DNA of 64,000 nt from Candidatus Arcticimaribacter forsetii (GTDB lineage Bacteria; Bacteroidota; Bacteroidia; Flavobacteriales; Flavobacteriaceae): assembly GCF_910589745.1 (NCBI RefSeq), contig NZ_OU342399.1, forward strand, positions 1,718,501 to 1,782,500. The letters run 5' to 3'. A model generated the notes under the pieces. It ran no database searches. It saw only the letters and a program-made list of their open reading frames with translations, and was not told the origin of the DNA. Positions within the stretch are counted from its first letter, which is position 1. Every line of letters begins with the position of its first letter. The position numbers and the translations under genes were made by a program. Of the stretch, positions 52,165 to 61,921 are shown one piece after another.

Positions 52165-53232
52165 TTATTTTTTTAAAATAACACCTGTGGAATGATTGTG
52201 TTTTGAGCCAGTAACACTTGCAAAGCAATTATCTTGATTAAGATATTTCAAAAGACCTAAAAATCCGAATATCAAAGCTTCTTTAAAATCAATCAAATCA
52301 ATACTTGGAATGACTATTTCAGCTGAACTTTTTTCATCGATCAATTCAATTAAAAAAGTATTATGAGTACCTCCTCCACTAAATAAAACCTTTCCTTGTT
52401 TTGGTAAAACTCTCGAGATTTGATCCGCTAAATGTACGCAATACGTGTGCATCAAATCAGGAAGATACTCCTCTTTAAATTCTTCAAAAACAGACTCCAA
52501 ATTATCCGTTATCCACTCTACACCTAATGATTTTGGTGGCTTTTGATCGTAGTAAGAAAGTGCGTTAAGTTTTAAAAGAAATTCTGGAATGACAAAACCC
52601 TCTGAAGCAATCTTACCACCTGAATCATAGGGTAAGTTTAAAGCGACTGAAAAGCGATTTAAAACCAAGTTAGCTGCAGCAATATCAAATGCAACAGGCG
52701 TTTCGCCATCCAACAAACTTATATTTGCAAATCCACCAAGATTCACGCAGGCAACATACTCTTTAAATAAATAAAATTCACCCCCGGGAACCAAGGGAGC
52801 TCCTTGCCCTCCTAAAGACACATCCTGGACCCTAAAATCACAGACAACAGTATGATTGACAATATCCGAGAGTTCTTTTTTATTACCCATCTGATACGTA
52901 ATTCCTTTATCTGGCTCATGAAATACTGTATGCCCGTGCGAGCAAACTAAATCAATTGAATACTTGGAATTAGATTCAATAAATTCTCGAATTTTGTTCC
53001 CTAAAAAGCTAGTATATTCGGAATCTAAAGTTTCCAATTCAATTTTGCTTTTGTATCGAGCTTGAGCTAAACGGGCTCTCCAGTCTGTCGAATAATCTTC
53101 TGTATTTGAGGAAATAAAATCGTATCGCCATTGGTTATCCTTAAACTTGAACTCCACTAAAGATAAATCAATACCGTCTAATGAGGTTCCAGACATAACA
53201 CCAACTACAAAAAAAGACTGATTTTTCGGCAT
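52165..53232 (-). CDS. anmK: Anhydro-N-acetylmuramic acid kinase AnmK
   Basis: AnmK phosphorylates 1,6-anhydroMurNAc while opening the ring, recycling peptidoglycan fragments. The 355 residues carry VGVMSGTSLDGIDLSLVEF (ATP site, about 11-29), SHGHTVFHEP (about 101-110), DFRVQDVSLGGQGAPLVPGG with catalytic aspartate (about 133-152), NLGGFANISLL (about 169-179) and FDIAAANLVLN (about 188-198); the last usually reads FDTGPGN, so a partial deviation is present. LFSGGGTHN (about 299-307) closes the core. The gene is divergent from gltB across 214 nt. Confidence 0.92.
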   Translation of the reverse strand: MPKNQSFFVVGVMSGTSLDGIDLSLVEFKFKDNQWRYDFISSNTEDYSTDWRARLAQARYKSKIELETLDSEYTSFLGNKIREFIESNSKYSIDLVCSHGHTVFHEPDKGITYQMGNKKELSDIVNHTVVCDFRVQDVSLGGQGAPLVPGGEFYLFKEYVACVNLGGFANISLLDGETPVAFDIAAANLVLNRFSVALNLPYDSGGKIASEGFVIPEFLLKLNALSYYDQKPPKSLGVEWITDNLESVFEEFKEEYLPDLMHTYCVHLADQISRVLPKQGKVLFSGGGTHNTFLIELIDEKSSAEIVIPSIDLIDFKEALIFGFLGLLKYLNQDNCFASVTGSKHNHSTGVILKK

Positions 53233-53415
53233 AATTGTAAGATTTGGCTAAAAAATTTAAATAAAACTAAAAAGTCAATTCGAAAGTATTTGAATTAATC
53301 CTAAAAATAAGTGAATTATTTAATGATTTCTAAAAATATAGGGTAAGAAAATAAATTCTTTTCAACTCGTACAACATTTGACTTATTAGATAGCTTAAAA
53401 AGTACTGAAAACCAT

Positions 53416-53423
53416 TATTTTTG
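53416..53423 (+). promoter_or_regulatory. Promoter -7 element of gltBD
   Basis: TATTTTTGG matches TAnnTTTG and ends 23 nt before the gltB ATG. No TTTG is found at the -33 position. Confidence 0.5.
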
Positions 53424-53446
53424 GTACACCAAAAAAACAAACGATT

Positions 53447-56400
53447 ATGTTACCAGAAAAACAAGGACTCTATTCCCCTGATTATGAGCACGACAACTGC
53501 GGTGCCGGATTTATTTGCAGTTTAGAAGGAAAAAAAACCAATGATATCATTGGTAAAGCTTTAGACATTCTTGTAAAACTAGAACATAGAGGCGCTGTAA
53601 GTTCTGATGGAAAAACAGGTGATGGAGCTGGGATTTTAATTGAAATTCCACATGAATTTATGGTGAAAAACTGCTCCTTCAGCCTTCCTGAAGCGAATCA
53701 ATATGCAGTTGGAATGACTTTTCTTCCACAAAAAGACAACCAACGTGAGTTTTGTGTCCGAGTTTTTGAAGAAGAAATAAAAAAACAAGGTTTATCTATT
53801 TTAGGATGGAGACAAGTTCCAGTAAACAGATCTGTTGTTGGTAGAATTGCTCAACAAACTGAACCTTATGTCGCTCAAGTTTTCGTTGGTAAAGGGGATA
53901 ATGAACTTACCGACCATGAGTTCAATGTTAAATTATTCATTGCAAGAAAAATTACTGAGCATAAAATAATTGCTTCTAAACTTTCACAAAGCAAATATTT
54001 TTACTTCCCAAGTCTCTCAACGCATACACTTATTTATAAAGGACTTCTAGTTCCTGAAGATATTGAAGCTTATTACTTAGATTTATCTGACCCACTTGTA
54101 ATTACTCGTTTGGCTTTGGTACACCAACGTTTTTCTACAAACACATTCCCAACTTGGGATTTAGCACAACCGTTTAGATATATGTGTCACAATGGTGAAA
54201 TAAACACTTTTAGAGGAAACTCAAGTCGTATGCAAATGCGTGAAGAGTTATTTAAAAGTGATTTAATTGGTGATGATATTAAGGAAATACTTCCTGTTAT
54301 ACTTAAAGGCAAATCAGATTCATCTTCTATGGACATGGTTGTTGAACTACTTCTAGCTACTGGAAGATCTTTACCAGAGGTAATGATGATGATGGTTCCA
54401 GAAGCATGGGAAAAACATAAGGCAATGGATCCTTTAAAGAAAGCGTTCTACCAATACAACTCTTGTATTATGGAACCTTGGGATGGTCCAGCTTCAATCC
54501 CATTTACAGACGGAAAATATATTGGAGCACTCCTAGACCGAAATGGTTTAAGACCTTCTCGATATACGGTCACAAAAGACGGGTATGTTGTAATGTCTTC
54601 TGAAGCAGGTGTTTTAGATATTGAACCTGCTAACGTTGTTAAGCATGGTCGTTTAGAGCCAGGAAGAATGTTCCTTGTTAATATGGACGAAGGTCGTATT
54701 ATTGAAGACGAAGAAATTAAAACTAAAGTTGTTTCTGAACGTCCCTATCAAGAATGGCTTGATAAAAACCTCTTAAAACTATCAGAAGTTCCTTACACAG
54801 GAAACCATGTAACTGTTGAACCTGAAAACTACGATACCCGTTTAAGAATTTTTGGATACACTCAGGAAGACTTCAAAACCTTAATACTTCCAATGAGTGT
54901 TCAAGGAAAAGAAGCAATTGGATCTATGGGAACGGATACTCCTTTAGCGGTTTTATCTGATCGCCCTCAGTTACTATACAACTACTTCAAGCAACTTTTC
55001 GCTCAAGTTACTAATCCCCCTTTAGACGGTATCAGAGAAGAGATTGTAACCGATACTTCTTTATCTATTGGTAGCGACATTAATCTTTTTGAGGTAACTG
55101 AAGACCATGCAAAAAAACTAAGCATTCAAAACCCTGTAATCTCAAATGAAGATTTAGATAAAATCAAATACATAGAGCATGCAGATTATAAAACTGTTTC
55201 AATATCGACTCTTTATCCAATTGAGAAAGGAGTTAATGGTTTAGAAAATGCTTTAGACAATATAATTTTAGAAATAGAAAAAGGAATTGACAACGGCGCT
55301 AATATTGTAATATTATCCGATCGAGGTGTATCTAACAGTATGGCTCCGATTCCTATTTTATTAGCTTGTGCTCATACACACAATTCTTTTAAACGTCTTC
55401 AAAAAAGATCAAAATTTGGAATTGTAATTGAATCAGCTGAACCTCGTGAACCACATCACTTTTCTTGTTTATTTGGATATGGAGCTAGTGCCATAAATCC
55501 TTATATGGTGAACGAAATCATTGAAGAGCAAGTTGAAGTAGGTAACATAAAAGGAGTTTCTTCTGAAGTAGCAATCGAAAACTTCAACAAGGCTATAGCA
55601 ACTGGTATTGTTAAGGTTATGAACAAGATTGGAATCTCTACTCTTAATTCTTACCGTGGATCACAAATATTTGAAGCTTTAGGATTAAGCGAATTATTAG
55701 TTGAAAAATTCTTCTGTAATACAGCGACCAGAATTGAAGGTATTGGTCTCTATGAAATTGAAAAAGAAATCTCTCGCCGACACAAAAAAGCATTCAATGT
55801 TGAAGGATTATCTGGCTTAGATTTAGAAATAGGTGGAGAATATCGCTGGAGAAGAAATGGAGAAGCTCATATGCTTAACCCAACTACAATAGCAAAACTT
55901 CAGCAAGCTGTTAACCAAAACAATTTCGAAAGTTACGATGTTTACTCTAAAATGGTAAACGAGCAAACTGAAAAACTAATGACCATTAGAGGACTTTTCG
56001 AATTTTCTAGCTTTGACCCTATCCCACTTGACGAGGTAGAGCCCTGGACAGAAATCGTTAAAAGATTCAAAACAGGAGCTATGTCTCTTGGGTCTATTAG
56101 TGCAGAGGCTCACGAAAATCTTGCAATTGCAATGAATCGTATTGGAGGAAAAAGTAATTCTGGTGAAGGGGGTGAAGATCCTCAAAGATTTCAACCAGAC
56201 AATAATGGTAATTGGAGAAACAGTGCCATAAAACAAGTTGCCTCAGGACGTTTTGGAGTTACAAGCCACTACTTAAGTTCAGCTAAAGAAATACAAATTA
56301 AAATGGCTCAGGGTGCTAAGCCTGGTGAAGGGGGTCAACTTCCTGGTCCAAAAGTAAATCCTTACATAGCATCTGTAAGAAACTCTACACCTTATGTAGG

Positions 56401-57955
56401 ATTAATATCTCCTCCACCCCATCACGATATTTATTCAATTGAAGATTTAGCACAATTAATCTTTGATCTAAAAAATGCAAATAGAGAAGCTAGAATTAAT
56501 GTAAAATTAGTTTCAGAAGTTGGGGTAGGAACTATTGCTGCGGGTGTTGCGAAAGCAAAAGCTGATGTAATTTTAGTTTCTGGTTTCGACGGGGGAACCG
56601 GAGCTTCACCTCTTACATCCTTAAAACATGCTGGTTTACCTTGGGAACTTGGAATTGCTGAAGCTCAACAAACTTTAGTCATGAATGACCTTCGTAACCG
56701 TATTGTTTTAGAATGTGACGGTCAAATGAAAACAGGTCGTGATGTAGCAATCGCATGTCTTTTAGGAGCAGAAGAATTTGGATTCTCAACGGCTCCACTT
56801 ATTGCATCTGGTTGTATCATGATGCGTGCCTGTCACCTAAATACGTGTCCTGTTGGAATTGCAACCCAAGACCCTGAATTAAGAAAGAACTTTAAAGGAA
56901 AACCCGAACACGTTATAAACTTCATGTACTTTGTTGCTGAGGAATTAAGACAAATAATGGCGCAACTTGGGTTTAGAACAATCAAAGAAATGGTTGGACA
57001 ATCGCAAAAAATCAATATGAAAAAAGCGGTTGATCATTACAAAGCTCAAGGGATTAATCTATCGAAAATTCTTTACAAACCAGAAGTAGGATCACTCGTT
57101 AAACTCCACAATACACAAAAACAAGATCACGGTCTTGAAAATGTAATTGACTTCAAAATAATCGAAGCGGCTCACCCTGCTATATACAGAAAAGAAGAAC
57201 AACATTTGGAGTTCCCTATTTGTAATACAGACAGAACCGTTGGAGCAATTTTAAGTAATGAAATTTCAAAAATGCATGGAGCTCCTGGTTTACCAGAAGA
57301 TACCTTAAGTCTTAAATTCAATGGAACAGCTGGTCAAAGTTTTGGAGCATTTGCTGCAAAAGGATTATTCATGAAAGTATCGGGAACTTGTAATGATTAC
57401 TTTGGAAAAGGACTTTCTGGAGCTAAATTAATTGCACAGGTACCTGAAGAAGCTACTTTTAAAGCTGATGAAAATATTATTGTTGGAAACGTTGCGCTTT
57501 ATGGAGCGGTTACCGGAGAAGCTTATATCAATGGAATTGCTGGGGAGCGATTCTGTGTTAGAAACTCAGGAGCCACCGCAGTTGTTGAAGGAATTGGTGA
57601 TCACGGTTGTGAATATATGACTGGAGGTATTGCATTAATTCTTGGAGAAACAGGACGTAATTTTGCTGCTGGAATGAGTGGTGGAATTGCTTACCTATAC
57701 AGTCCAGATGGAACATTTGATGAGAAAAAATTTAACCTTGAAATGGTTGAATTAGAAGATTTAACAGATCAAGACAAAGAAACTGTTCAAGGTTTACTTC
57801 AAAACCATAACGATTACACAAACAGTTCTAAAGCAGCAAACATATTAAAGGATTGGCCAGATAGTTCTAAGAACTTTATTAAAGTAATGCCAACGGATTA
57901 CAAAAATGCACTGGCAATGCTTGCAGCTGAAGAAGAAAATAAATTAAACGCTTAA
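53447..57955 (+). CDS. gltB: Glutamate synthase large subunit
   Basis: The 1502-residue alpha subunit of NADPH glutamate synthase converts 2-oxoglutarate plus glutamine to two glutamates. The mature N-terminal nucleophile is C18 in DNCGAGF, after a 17-residue propeptide. Domains in order are a class II glutaminase (about 18-430, with LVHQRFSTNTFPTW and LDRNGLRPSRY), a central domain (about 470-760), and the FMN/synthase barrel (about 820-1200, with GEGGEDPQRF, AKPGEGGQLPG and DGGTGASP). The 3Fe-4S cluster cysteines follow in CIMMRACHLNTCPVG, then a beta-helix domain (about 1260-1480). It works with GltD encoded 3 nt downstream and is the GS-GOGAT entry for ammonia. Confidence 0.97.
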   Translation: MLPEKQGLYSPDYEHDNCGAGFICSLEGKKTNDIIGKALDILVKLEHRGAVSSDGKTGDGAGILIEIPHEFMVKNCSFSLPEANQYAVGMTFLPQKDNQREFCVRVFEEEIKKQGLSILGWRQVPVNRSVVGRIAQQTEPYVAQVFVGKGDNELTDHEFNVKLFIARKITEHKIIASKLSQSKYFYFPSLSTHTLIYKGLLVPEDIEAYYLDLSDPLVITRLALVHQRFSTNTFPTWDLAQPFRYMCHNGEINTFRGNSSRMQMREELFKSDLIGDDIKEILPVILKGKSDSSSMDMVVELLLATGRSLPEVMMMMVPEAWEKHKAMDPLKKAFYQYNSCIMEPWDGPASIPFTDGKYIGALLDRNGLRPSRYTVTKDGYVVMSSEAGVLDIEPANVVKHGRLEPGRMFLVNMDEGRIIEDEEIKTKVVSERPYQEWLDKNLLKLSEVPYTGNHVTVEPENYDTRLRIFGYTQEDFKTLILPMSVQGKEAIGSMGTDTPLAVLSDRPQLLYNYFKQLFAQVTNPPLDGIREEIVTDTSLSIGSDINLFEVTEDHAKKLSIQNPVISNEDLDKIKYIEHADYKTVSISTLYPIEKGVNGLENALDNIILEIEKGIDNGANIVILSDRGVSNSMAPIPILLACAHTHNSFKRLQKRSKFGIVIESAEPREPHHFSCLFGYGASAINPYMVNEIIEEQVEVGNIKGVSSEVAIENFNKAIATGIVKVMNKIGISTLNSYRGSQIFEALGLSELLVEKFFCNTATRIEGIGLYEIEKEISRRHKKAFNVEGLSGLDLEIGGEYRWRRNGEAHMLNPTTIAKLQQAVNQNNFESYDVYSKMVNEQTEKLMTIRGLFEFSSFDPIPLDEVEPWTEIVKRFKTGAMSLGSISAEAHENLAIAMNRIGGKSNSGEGGEDPQRFQPDNNGNWRNSAIKQVASGRFGVTSHYLSSAKEIQIKMAQGAKPGEGGQLPGPKVNPYIASVRNSTPYVGLISPPPHHDIYSIEDLAQLIFDLKNANREARINVKLVSEVGVGTIAAGVAKAKADVILVSGFDGGTGASPLTSLKHAGLPWELGIAEAQQTLVMNDLRNRIVLECDGQMKTGRDVAIACLLGAEEFGFSTAPLIASGCIMMRACHLNTCPVGIATQDPELRKNFKGKPEHVINFMYFVAEELRQIMAQLGFRTIKEMVGQSQKINMKKAVDHYKAQGINLSKILYKPEVGSLVKLHNTQKQDHGLENVIDFKIIEAAHPAIYRKEEQHLEFPICNTDRTVGAILSNEISKMHGAPGLPEDTLSLKFNGTAGQSFGAFAAKGLFMKVSGTCNDYFGKGLSGAKLIAQVPEEATFKADENIIVGNVALYGAVTGEAYINGIAGERFCVRNSGATAVVEGIGDHGCEYMTGGIALILGETGRNFAAGMSGGIAYLYSPDGTFDEKKFNLEMVELEDLTDQDKETVQGLLQNHNDYTNSSKAANILKDWPDSSKNFIKVMPTDYKNALAMLAAEEENKLNA

Positions 57956-57958
57956 GCC

Positions 57959-59425
57959 ATGGGAAAATTAAGAGGATTTTTGGAATACGATAGGATTAAA
58001 GAAGAAGTAATTGATCCTAAGAAACGAATTGATAATTATAATGAATTTACCGTTGCACCTTCTAATGAAGCACTTCAAGAACAAGGTGGACGTTGCATGG
58101 ACTGCGGTGTACCTTTTTGTCATAGTGGGTGTCCCCTTGGGAATTTAATTCCTGACTTTAACGATGCTGTTTACAAAAATCAGTGGGAAAAAGCATTACA
58201 CATACTACAAGCAACAAATAATTTTCCGGAATTTACTGGACGTTTATGTCCAGCTCCTTGTGAAGAAGCCTGTGTATTAGGGATTACGAATCCTCCTGTG
58301 TCCATTGAATTGATAGAGAAATATATCGTAGAAAGAGGTTTTGCAGAAGGATGGATTAAACCACAACCTCCTACAGAACGAACTGGAAAAACAATTGCGG
58401 TTGTCGGTTCTGGGCCTGCAGGTCTTGCAGCTGCTCAGCAATTAAATAGAGCGGGTCATACGGTAACTGTTTTTGAAAGAGACAATAAAGTGGGTGGTTT
58501 ATTACGTTATGGTATTCCTGATTTTAAAATGGAAAAAAATGTAATCGACAGACGTCTTGAGATTCTTGAGGCAGAAGGAATTATATTCAAGTGTAATATT
58601 GAAATAGGAAAAGATATCAGTGCAGAAGCATTAGAATCAGATTTTGATGTTATTCTTTTAGCGGCGGGTGCAACCATCAAACGAAATCTTCCAATTCCTG
58701 GGTCGGAATTAATAGGTGTTGTTCAAGCAATGGACTTTTTACCGCACAACAACAAAGCTGTTGATGGTCAGTTAGAACGCGAAGCTCAATACTTAGCTAC
58801 AGATCGTGATGTAATTGTAATTGGTGGTGGTGATACAGGATCAGATTGTATTGGAACCTCTAACCGTCAGGGAGCGAAAAGTGTTACAAACTTTGAAATT
58901 ATGCCGAAACCAGCAGATGGCAGAACTGAAGAAAATCCATGGCCTTACTGGCCATTTAAACTAAAAACCAGCTCTTCGCATGAAGAAGGTAGTCATAGAG
59001 AATGGAGTATTCTTACCAAAGAATTTGTTGGTGATGCTGATGGGAATGTAGTAGGTTTAAAAACAGTTCAAGTACGTTGGAAAAAAGTGCCTGGAGATCG
59101 TCCGCAACTAATCGAAAAAGAAGGTTCTGAAAAGGAATGGCCTTGTGATATGGCTTTGTTAGCCTTAGGATTTACGGGGCCAGAAAAAACCTTACCAGAA
59201 CAATTAGGGGTAACCTTCGATGAACGTGGAAATGTTAAGGGTATTAAACAATACCAAACAAACAAATCAAATATATTTGCAGCGGGTGATGTTCGTAGAG
59301 GACAATCTTTAATTGTTTGGGCAATCTCGGAAGGAAGAGAAGCAGCTCATCAAATTGACACCTACCTAATGGGGACTTCAACTCTTCCTAAAAAGGAAGC
59401 TTCAGGTGACTTGGTTTCTGCATAA
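57959..59425 (+). CDS. gltD: Glutamate synthase small subunit
   Basis: The 488-residue beta subunit takes electrons from NADPH to FAD and passes them to GltB. An N-terminal ferredoxin-like part binds two [4Fe-4S] clusters with cysteines in GGRCMDCGVPFCHSGCPLGN (about 42-61) and LCPAPCEEACVL (about 94-105). The FAD-binding GSGPAGLAAAQQL is near residue 150, GGLLRYGIPDFKM near 179 and the NADPH-binding GGGDTGSDC near 289. A closing GDVRRGQSLIVWAISEGR block (about 444-461) is typical. The gene follows gltB by 3 nt and is ended by a terminator. Confidence 0.96.
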   Translation: MGKLRGFLEYDRIKEEVIDPKKRIDNYNEFTVAPSNEALQEQGGRCMDCGVPFCHSGCPLGNLIPDFNDAVYKNQWEKALHILQATNNFPEFTGRLCPAPCEEACVLGITNPPVSIELIEKYIVERGFAEGWIKPQPPTERTGKTIAVVGSGPAGLAAAQQLNRAGHTVTVFERDNKVGGLLRYGIPDFKMEKNVIDRRLEILEAEGIIFKCNIEIGKDISAEALESDFDVILLAAGATIKRNLPIPGSELIGVVQAMDFLPHNNKAVDGQLEREAQYLATDRDVIVIGGGDTGSDCIGTSNRQGAKSVTNFEIMPKPADGRTEENPWPYWPFKLKTSSSHEEGSHREWSILTKEFVGDADGNVVGLKTVQVRWKKVPGDRPQLIEKEGSEKEWPCDMALLALGFTGPEKTLPEQLGVTFDERGNVKGIKQYQTNKSNIFAAGDVRRGQSLIVWAISEGREAAHQIDTYLMGTSTLPKKEASGDLVSA

Positions 59426-59446
59426 AAAAATTTAGCACTTAGTCAT

Positions 59447-59475
59447 AAAACCCTTGCTTTGCGAGGGTTTTTTTT
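59447..59475 (+). terminator. Intrinsic terminator of gltBD
   Basis: AAAACCCTTGC (59447-59457) pairs with GCGAGGGTTTT (59461-59471; one G-T wobble), with a 3-nt loop and a following T-run, 21 nt after the gltD stop. Confidence 0.9.
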
Positions 59476-59520
59476 TGATTATAAAATTCATCATTATTCA
59501 ATGAAAATCGAAAAATAGAG

Positions 59521-59528
59521 TACATTTG
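59521..59528 (+). promoter_or_regulatory. Promoter -7 element of the RimB-RimK fusion gene
   Basis: TACATTTGA matches TAnnTTTG, 60 nt before the ATG at 59589. No -33 TTTG is seen. Confidence 0.5.
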
Positions 59529-59588
59529 AGTAGTAAATAATTAGGTACTAAAAATAAAAAACGATTCATACATTAAATTCTCAAAGAA

Positions 59589-60962
59589 ATGAGTTTAAAT
59601 AAAATAATAGTAGGGAGTGAAGAATGGTGTGGACTACCTCAATTAAATATCCCAGCGATTAAAGCTCGCGTAGATTCTGGTGCAAAAACATCTGCACTTC
59701 ATGCTGTAAATATTATCCCCTTTAAAAAAGATGGTGATCCCTGGGTACGGTATGAAGTACATCCTTTGCAAAATGATGGAAAAACAAGTATTCATTGTGA
59801 ATCTCCGGTAATTGACAAAAGAAAAGTAAAAAGTTCTAGTGGTTTATCAGAATTGCGCTATGTCATAAAGTCCATTATCTCAATCGCAGAAAGTACTTGG
59901 GAAATTGACCTAACTCTGACCAATAGAGATTCTATGGGTTATAGAATGCTTCTCGGAAGACAAGCAATGGCTGGAAAAATGTTGGTCGATCCCGAAGCAT
60001 CTTTTCAATTAGGTAAATTAACCCCTACCTTGATTGAAAACTACTATCATATACACATTAAAAAATATTCTGGGCTCAAGATTGGATTACTTGCAAGCAA
60101 TCCTAATCTATATAGCAACAGACGAATTATTGAAGCAGGAGAAGAACACGGGCACAAAATGGAGTTCTTGAATATAAAAGATTGTTATATTAAACTTGAT
60201 GGTGAAAATCCTGAAATGCACTATCGAGGAGGACGCATTCTTAAAGATTTTGATGTAATTATTCCACGGATCCGTCCAAGCATGACCTTTTATGGCTGTG
60301 CACTAACAAGGCACTTTGAAGCATTAGGCGTTTATACCCAAAACAATGCAGATTCTATAGCCCAATCTAGGGATAAACTTTATTCGCTTCAACTTTTAAT
60401 TAATAGTGGATTACCAATACCAACAACAGGATTTGCAAATTCTCCTTTAGACACTGATGATCTAATTCAAATGGTAGGAGGAGCTCCTCTCATTGTAAAA
60501 CTTTTAGAAGGAACACAAGGAAAAGGAGTTGTTTTAGCAGAAACCAAAAAAGCGGCAGAAAGCTTAATAAATGCTTTTAAAAGCTTAAGAGCTAACATAT
60601 TAGTCCAAGAATTTATCAAAGAAGCCGATGGTAAAGACATTCGTTGTTTTGTAGTTAATGGAAAAGTAGTGGAAAGTATAATGCGAACCGCTGCACCAGG
60701 TGAATTCAGAGCAAATATTCATTTAGGCGGAACAGCACAAAAAATAAAAATAACTCCAACGGAACGAAAAATAGCAATTTTAGCTGCTAAAACATTAAAT
60801 CTAAAGGTTGCTGGCGTCGATATAATTAGAGGAAAAAACAGCCCATTATTGCTAGAAGTTAATTCATCTCCTGGTTTGGAAGGAATCGAGGGTGTTTCAA
60901 CTAAAGACATTGCTGGCACTATGATTGAAGCTATTGAAAAAGATTTGAAATTCAGGAAATAA
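59589..60962 (+). CDS. RimB-like protease domain fused to RimK-family ATP-grasp glutamate ligase
   Basis: A 457-residue two-domain protein. Residues about 4-150 form a retropepsin-like RimB domain (ATP-dependent zinc protease family): the active-site D29-S-G-A in ARVDSGAKTSALHA and RMLLGRQAMAG near residue 122. Residues about 160-457 are RimK-type ATP-grasp: GLKIGLLASNPNLYSNRR, IIPRIRPSMTFYG (about 220), PLIVKLLEGTQGKGVVLAE (about 302-320), IKEADGKDIRCFVVNG and the metal-binding LLLEVNSSPGLEGIEG (about 421-436). In Gammaproteobacteria RimB and RimK are separate and act on poly-glutamylation of ribosomal protein S6. Here they are one chain, so addition and trimming may be linked. The target protein is unknown. 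Confidence 0.88.
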   Translation: MSLNKIIVGSEEWCGLPQLNIPAIKARVDSGAKTSALHAVNIIPFKKDGDPWVRYEVHPLQNDGKTSIHCESPVIDKRKVKSSSGLSELRYVIKSIISIAESTWEIDLTLTNRDSMGYRMLLGRQAMAGKMLVDPEASFQLGKLTPTLIENYYHIHIKKYSGLKIGLLASNPNLYSNRRIIEAGEEHGHKMEFLNIKDCYIKLDGENPEMHYRGGRILKDFDVIIPRIRPSMTFYGCALTRHFEALGVYTQNNADSIAQSRDKLYSLQLLINSGLPIPTTGFANSPLDTDDLIQMVGGAPLIVKLLEGTQGKGVVLAETKKAAESLINAFKSLRANILVQEFIKEADGKDIRCFVVNGKVVESIMRTAAPGEFRANIHLGGTAQKIKITPTERKIAILAAKTLNLKVAGVDIIRGKNSPLLLEVNSSPGLEGIEGVSTKDIAGTMIEAIEKDLKFRK

Positions 60963-60972
60963 AAAATAAAAA

Positions 60973-61920
60973 ATGCGTTTTTGGATTTTAAATTTTATTA
61001 TTTGTTTGACTACAATTCCGAATTTTGCGCAAAACAAAAATGAAACTCCTGTTTCTCAAGCTTCTCTGATTATTTTAGGGACTAGTCAAGATGCCGGCAG
61101 TCCTCAAATCAATTGCACAAAAAGTTGTTGTCGAGCTATTTTTGAAGGTAAACAAAAACCGGAAAGAGTAGTTTCTCTGGGTGTTATAGACCCTATAAAC
61201 AAGAAACAATATTTATTCGAAGCCACTCCAGACATAACTTTTCAATTAAAAAATCTAAAAAACTATACCCCTGCTGCTGTAAATGAAATTCCCTCAGGGA
61301 TTTTTATTACCCATGCTCACATAGGACATTATACTGGACTAATGTATCTAGGGAAAGAAGTTATGAATGCTGATCAAGTTCCGGTGTATGTATCTTCTAG
61401 AATGAAAAAGTTTCTTGAAACTAACGGCCCCTGGAGTCAGCTCGTTTCAAATAAGAACATCGATATAAAATTAATGAACCTAGAGGAGCCGATACAGTTA
61501 AACTCTGAATTAACAGTTACCCCATTCATGGTACCTCACCGCGATGAATTTTCTGAAACCGTAGGGTACAAAATTAGTGGACCACAAAAAAGTGCACTTT
61601 TTATTCCAGATATCGATAAATGGGAAAAATGGGAGAAATCAATTCTTGAGGAAATCAAAAAAGTTGACTTTGCTTTCATTGATGCAACTTTTTTTAGTGG
61701 TAAAGAAATACAAGCTAGAGACATTTCTGAAATTCCTCATCCATTCGTGATCGAGAGTATTGAAATGTTTATAAATCTTTCAACCAAAGAAAAAAGTAAA
61801 ATTCACTTCATTCATATGAATCATACAAACCCATTATTAAAACCGGAAAGTAAAGAATCGAAACAAATAAAAAAATTAGGTTTCAATATTGCACGAACTG
61901 GAACTAGATTTACACTGTAG
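60973..61920 (+). CDS. Exported PqqB-like metallo-beta-lactamase-fold protein
   Basis: A 315-residue protein with a signal peptide (MRFWILNFIICLTTIPNFAQ). The fold is metallo-beta-lactamase of the PqqB type: LGTSQDAGSPQ (about 36-46) followed by cysteines in INCTKSCC (about 47-54), and the metal motif THAHIGHYTGL (about 116-126), in which the aspartate of H-x-H-x-D-H is glycine. Further ligands may be H190 region (PHRDEF), DID and HMNHTNPL near residue 280. No other pqq genes are nearby, so PQQ synthesis is unlikely. It is located outside the cytosol and its substrate is unknown. The gene lies 10 nt after the RimB-RimK gene and 1 nt before the flavoprotein gene. Confidence 0.85.
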   Translation: MRFWILNFIICLTTIPNFAQNKNETPVSQASLIILGTSQDAGSPQINCTKSCCRAIFEGKQKPERVVSLGVIDPINKKQYLFEATPDITFQLKNLKNYTPAAVNEIPSGIFITHAHIGHYTGLMYLGKEVMNADQVPVYVSSRMKKFLETNGPWSQLVSNKNIDIKLMNLEEPIQLNSELTVTPFMVPHRDEFSETVGYKISGPQKSALFIPDIDKWEKWEKSILEEIKKVDFAFIDATFFSGKEIQARDISEIPHPFVIESIEMFINLSTKEKSKIHFIHMNHTNPLLKPESKESKQIKKLGFNIARTGTRFTL

Positions 61921-61921
61921 T

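Noticed and set aside
55976..56236. Open frame opposite gltB
   Set aside because: Antisense shadow within a highly conserved gene.
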